Assembly (NCBI GenBank): GCA_029212955.1
Contig: JARGOW010000022.1
Span: 6,765-14,849 of the forward strand
DNA: 8,085 nt
DNA from: Planctomycetota bacterium
GTDB taxonomy: Bacteria; Planctomycetota; UBA1135; GCA-002686595
Direction of reading: 5' to 3'
Shown piece by piece: positions 6,141 to 8,085 of this stretch. Within the stretch, counting starts at the first letter, position 1, and each line of letters begins with the position of its first letter. The position numbers were made by a program, and so were the translations under genes. The notes under the pieces are model-generated. The model did not search any database, was not told the origin of the DNA, and was given only the letters and a program-made list of their open reading frames with translations.

Positions 6141-6890
6141 CTAACTCGCCTTCCAAGTCACCACCAGCACATCCCGATAGGCGGGTTGGCCGGGGCGCTC
6201 CGGTGTGATCGGCGTGACCCCATGGTACACATGACGATCATCGACGAGCGCCGCATCCATGGGTTCCGTCAGGGTGAAAGCATCCAGTGTTTTGCGCTTT
6301 GCATCTGCGATCGATGTGGTGCCACTCACCACATTCTGTCTCCGAATCAAAAGCACGAGAACAAAGTCCACCCCGTCCCGATGCATGCCCTCGGGCGTGG
6401 GTTGCCCCTCGGAGCCCGGACCTGCCAGGATCCGAAACTGGTGGGTTTCCACATGCCATTCCGGAACCTCGGGGCGCGACTTTTTTAGCACGCTCAAACA
6501 AACCGAGAACACGGCGGCGAGCGTGGGACTCTGCTCCGTAGCGTCGGATAGCATTCCAAACCAACGTTCAATGCCCCCGTTCAACGGGTTTCGGTCGCGG
6601 CTTTGGTAGTGGGGTTGGGCGGGCTTGCGCCTCCATTCCCCTGCGCTCGAAAAGGAAAAGGCGGCGTGCCTGCGCTGCCGATATCGCCCCCCGTCGGCCA
6701 TGAATGTGTCCTCCGGCAGATCATTCCAACCCGCCGCAAAATCGGACCAGTCCGTCAAACCGCCGTGGGCTCGCAACCACTCCCCCATGTCTTGCCCCGC
6801 TAAAAATGCAAAGTCCTTGGCGAGAAAGGATTCCGGAATGCGCGGGTCCGCATCGGGGACTGGAATGGTTCGGGTATGGGTCATGACCAT
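6141..6890 (-). CDS. Fe(II)/2-oxoglutarate-dependent dioxygenase, PF10014 (isoleucine-hydroxylase-like) family
   Basis: This 249-residue cytoplasmic protein matches the 2OG-Fe_Oxy_2 family, whose characterised member is the free L-isoleucine 4-hydroxylase of Bacillus thuringiensis. Such enzymes couple 2-oxoglutarate decarboxylation to hydroxylation of a substrate, giving succinate and CO2. The metal triad is intact: His170 and Asp172 in GMHRDGVDF, and His223 in DDRHVYHGVTPI. Arg239 in YRDVLVVTW is placed to bind 2-oxoglutarate. Other family marks are GGRYRQRRHAAFSF (67-80), an NPLNGGIERWF stretch (101-111), ETHQFRI (148-154) and RRQNVVSGTTSI (183-194). ATG 6890 (or ATG 6884, two codons in) is chosen over a possible start at 6956, because the extra N-terminal residues are not family-like and would leave only 19 bases to the divergent gene. 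No cofactor or substrate gene is adjacent, so the substrate (amino acid or other) is open. Confidence 0.88.
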   Translation of the reverse strand: MVMTHTRTIPVPDADPRIPESFLAKDFAFLAGQDMGEWLRAHGGLTDWSDFAAGWNDLPEDTFMADGGRYRQRRHAAFSFSSAGEWRRKPAQPHYQSRDRNPLNGGIERWFGMLSDATEQSPTLAAVFSVCLSVLKKSRPEVPEWHVETHQFRILAGPGSEGQPTPEGMHRDGVDFVLVLLIRRQNVVSGTTSIADAKRKTLDAFTLTEPMDAALVDDRHVYHGVTPITPERPGQPAYRDVLVVTWKAS

Positions 6891-6975
6891 TGCCGGGGCC
6901 TGGAGAGCTGCAGGTCCGCTATGGGGGCTTGGAATCTTAGCCCAAACGCAGCCCACCGGCTAACTTGGAAGAACC
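6891..6975. promoter_or_regulatory. Divergent intergenic region (dioxygenase / lectin-domain gene)
   Basis: The 85 bases between two divergent starts must hold both promoters. GGAAG at 6967-6971, 4 bases before ATG 6976, is a plausible though closely spaced Shine-Dalgarno for the rightward gene. I see no consensus -35/-10 boxes on either strand. Confidence 0.4.
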
Positions 6976-8085
6976 ATGAACCTCACCACAATTGCACTTT
7001 CCGCCGTCTTCGCCATCGTCCCATGCAACCTGGCGCTCGCCCAGGGCAGCGACACCTGCGCCACCGCCCAGCCCGTTGCGGGCCCGGGCCCCCACGGGGT
7101 CGGCCTGGCGGGTGCCACGCCAGGCCCCCCCAGCGCAGCGGGTTGCCCCACCCACGACACCGATGTTTGGTTTTCTTGGACCGCTCCCAGCACCGGACAA
7201 TTCGCTTTTCGGTTGTGTGGAACCTCCGTGGTGGGTTGGACGGCTTCGGTTCTCGATGGTTGCGGTGGAAACGCACTGGAGTGCCGTAACTATAACTGCC
7301 AGTACGATGACGATCGCCTGCTGTTCCAGGCCGTCGCCGGCGCAGACTACATCTTTCGGGTTTCCTCCGTGGTCTCCTGGGCTAGCGGCACGTTTTACGT
7401 GGAGCCCTTCACGCCAGCGGCCAATGACGAATGTGCCTCCCCCGAAGCCTTGGATACCTTCGGAAGTTTCCCCTTCGATTTGAATCTGGCAACCGGGGGC
7501 TCCGACCTCGGAACCCAGTGCTTCCACGCGGTAAACGACCTGTGGTTTGAATGGACGGCGCCCCTCAGCACCCTGGCGACTTTTTCCTGCGTGGAGCCCG
7601 GGATTTACCTGGGACTGTACAGCGCTTGCGGTGGGGTGGAGCTGGAATGCAACACCTACAACGTGCTCCAGGGGGACTCCCACCTCCGCTTCCAAACGGT
7701 CGCGGGGGCAAGCTATCTTATCCGGGTGGGCAGCACGGGGACTTCCAATCGCGCCTCCGCCATGCTCGACATTACGCCGGGGACACCGCGCGTCTATGGG
7801 GGCAATGGACACGCCTACACCTTGGTACCCGATCAGCTGACCTGGGAAGGGGCGAACGCGGCGGCCATGCAACAAACCCACCTGGGAGTGCAAGGGCATT
7901 TGGCCACGGTAAGCAACGCAGCGGAAAATGATTTTCTAACCACCTTCCAAGCCGCCGGATCCTGGTTCGGTCTGTACCAGGACACCACCGATCCTGGATT
8001 CTTCGAACCCTCGGGCGGTTGGAAATGGGTGACCGGTGAACCGCTCAACTACACCCAATGGGCCCAGCCCCACGAGCCCAACAAC
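6976..8085 (+). CDS. Secreted protein with two Cys-containing beta repeats and a C-type lectin domain (3' end outside window)
   Basis: The frame from ATG 6976 is open for 370 codons to the window edge without a stop. A signal peptide (MNLTTIALSAVFAIVP..LALA|Q, cleavage near 22-23) is followed by two homologous modules of about 120 residues. In module 1 (25-146) one sees SDTCATAQPV, DVWFSWTAP, CGGNALEC and FQAVAGADYIFRV; in module 2 (150-267), NDECASPEAL, DLWFEWTAP, CGGVELEC and FQTVAGASYLIRV. Cys28/153, Cys57/182, Cys96/218 and Cys103/225 match between copies. Such modules are common in planctomycete exported proteins. From about 272 a C-type lectin-like domain begins: HAYTLV, LTWEGANAAA, GHLATVSNAAEND, SWFGLYQD (the WIGL position) and W..P.EPNN at 362-370. 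EPN is the calcium-site motif linked to mannose-type sugar binding in animal lectins; whether this copy binds calcium or sugar is unproven, and the rest of the site (WND) lies beyond the window. Confidence 0.88.
   Translation, partial: MNLTTIALSAVFAIVPCNLALAQGSDTCATAQPVAGPGPHGVGLAGATPGPPSAAGCPTHDTDVWFSWTAPSTGQFAFRLCGTSVVGWTASVLDGCGGNALECRNYNCQYDDDRLLFQAVAGADYIFRVSSVVSWASGTFYVEPFTPAANDECASPEALDTFGSFPFDLNLATGGSDLGTQCFHAVNDLWFEWTAPLSTLATFSCVEPGIYLGLYSACGGVELECNTYNVLQGDSHLRFQTVAGASYLIRVGSTGTSNRASAMLDITPGTPRVYGGNGHAYTLVPDQLTWEGANAAAMQQTHLGVQGHLATVSNAAENDFLTTFQAAGSWFGLYQDTTDPGFFEPSGGWKWVTGEPLNYTQWAQPHEPNN

Noticed and set aside
6891..6956. N-terminal extension of the dioxygenase to a start at 6956
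   Set aside because: It adds 22 residues without family resemblance and would take most of the divergent promoter region.
7015..7029. Possible lipoprotein signal at Cys17 (IVPC) of the lectin protein
   Set aside because: Pro at the position before Cys does not fit the lipobox, and a good signal-peptidase I site follows at LALA|Q.
6937..7899. A 320-codon open frame on the minus strand opposite the lectin gene
   Set aside because: Its translation is rich in Gly, Arg and His with no recognisable domain, while the opposite frame gives a signal peptide, repeated modules and lectin motifs. It is an antisense shadow.
1..8085. Mobile elements, CRISPR arrays, tRNA or rRNA genes, defence genes
   Set aside because: I looked for transposase or integrase motifs, regularly spaced direct repeats and tRNA-like cloverleaf ends and saw none.

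Overview
The window looks like chromosomal DNA from a GC-rich, double-membraned bacterium, most likely a planctomycete. Two features point there. The secreted protein on the minus strand ends in a domain (FGYFICSQ..., GETWYFQSWYRD, SNFTSSLAV) that I associate with planctomycete extracellular proteins. The last gene combines Cys-containing beta-sandwich repeats with a C-type lectin domain in a style common in the same group. The assignment rests on remembered family character, not on a search.

Layout. Positions 1-2315 (+) hold the end of an Mla/MCE phospholipid-transport operon: the C-terminal part of the MlaE permease, the MlaF ATPase (stop/start overlap TGATG) and an MlaD substrate-binding protein about twice the length of E. 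coli MlaD. A strong intrinsic terminator at 2342-2387 closes the operon, so no mlaC or mlaB follows. Positions 2595-3413 (+) encode an unrecognised protein with one membrane anchor, a proline-rich linker and an alpha-helical periplasmic domain. Positions 3507-4781 (+) encode a YbdG-type mechanosensitive channel. The next two genes are on the minus strand: a secreted beta-sandwich protein (4884-5936) and a PF10014-type Fe(II)/2-oxoglutarate dioxygenase (6141-6890). Divergent from the dioxygenase, an open frame starts at 6976 (+) and runs off the right edge. It encodes a secreted protein with two Cys-containing repeats and a C-type lectin domain cut off just after its EPN motif.

How the parts fit. 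Positions 1-4781 are envelope-centred: lipid traffic, a small anchored periplasmic protein and a tension-gated channel. Positions 4884-8085 hold two exported, probably cell-surface or extracellular proteins flanking a soluble amino-acid-type hydroxylase. I see no defence system, mobile element, CRISPR array, tRNA or rRNA. The most interesting points are the elongated MlaD, whose six GxG repeats are spaced by 27, 34 or 41 residues (steps of exactly seven), the orphan anchored protein, the dioxygenase of unknown substrate, and an AT-rich 15-bp palindrome at 6087-6101.
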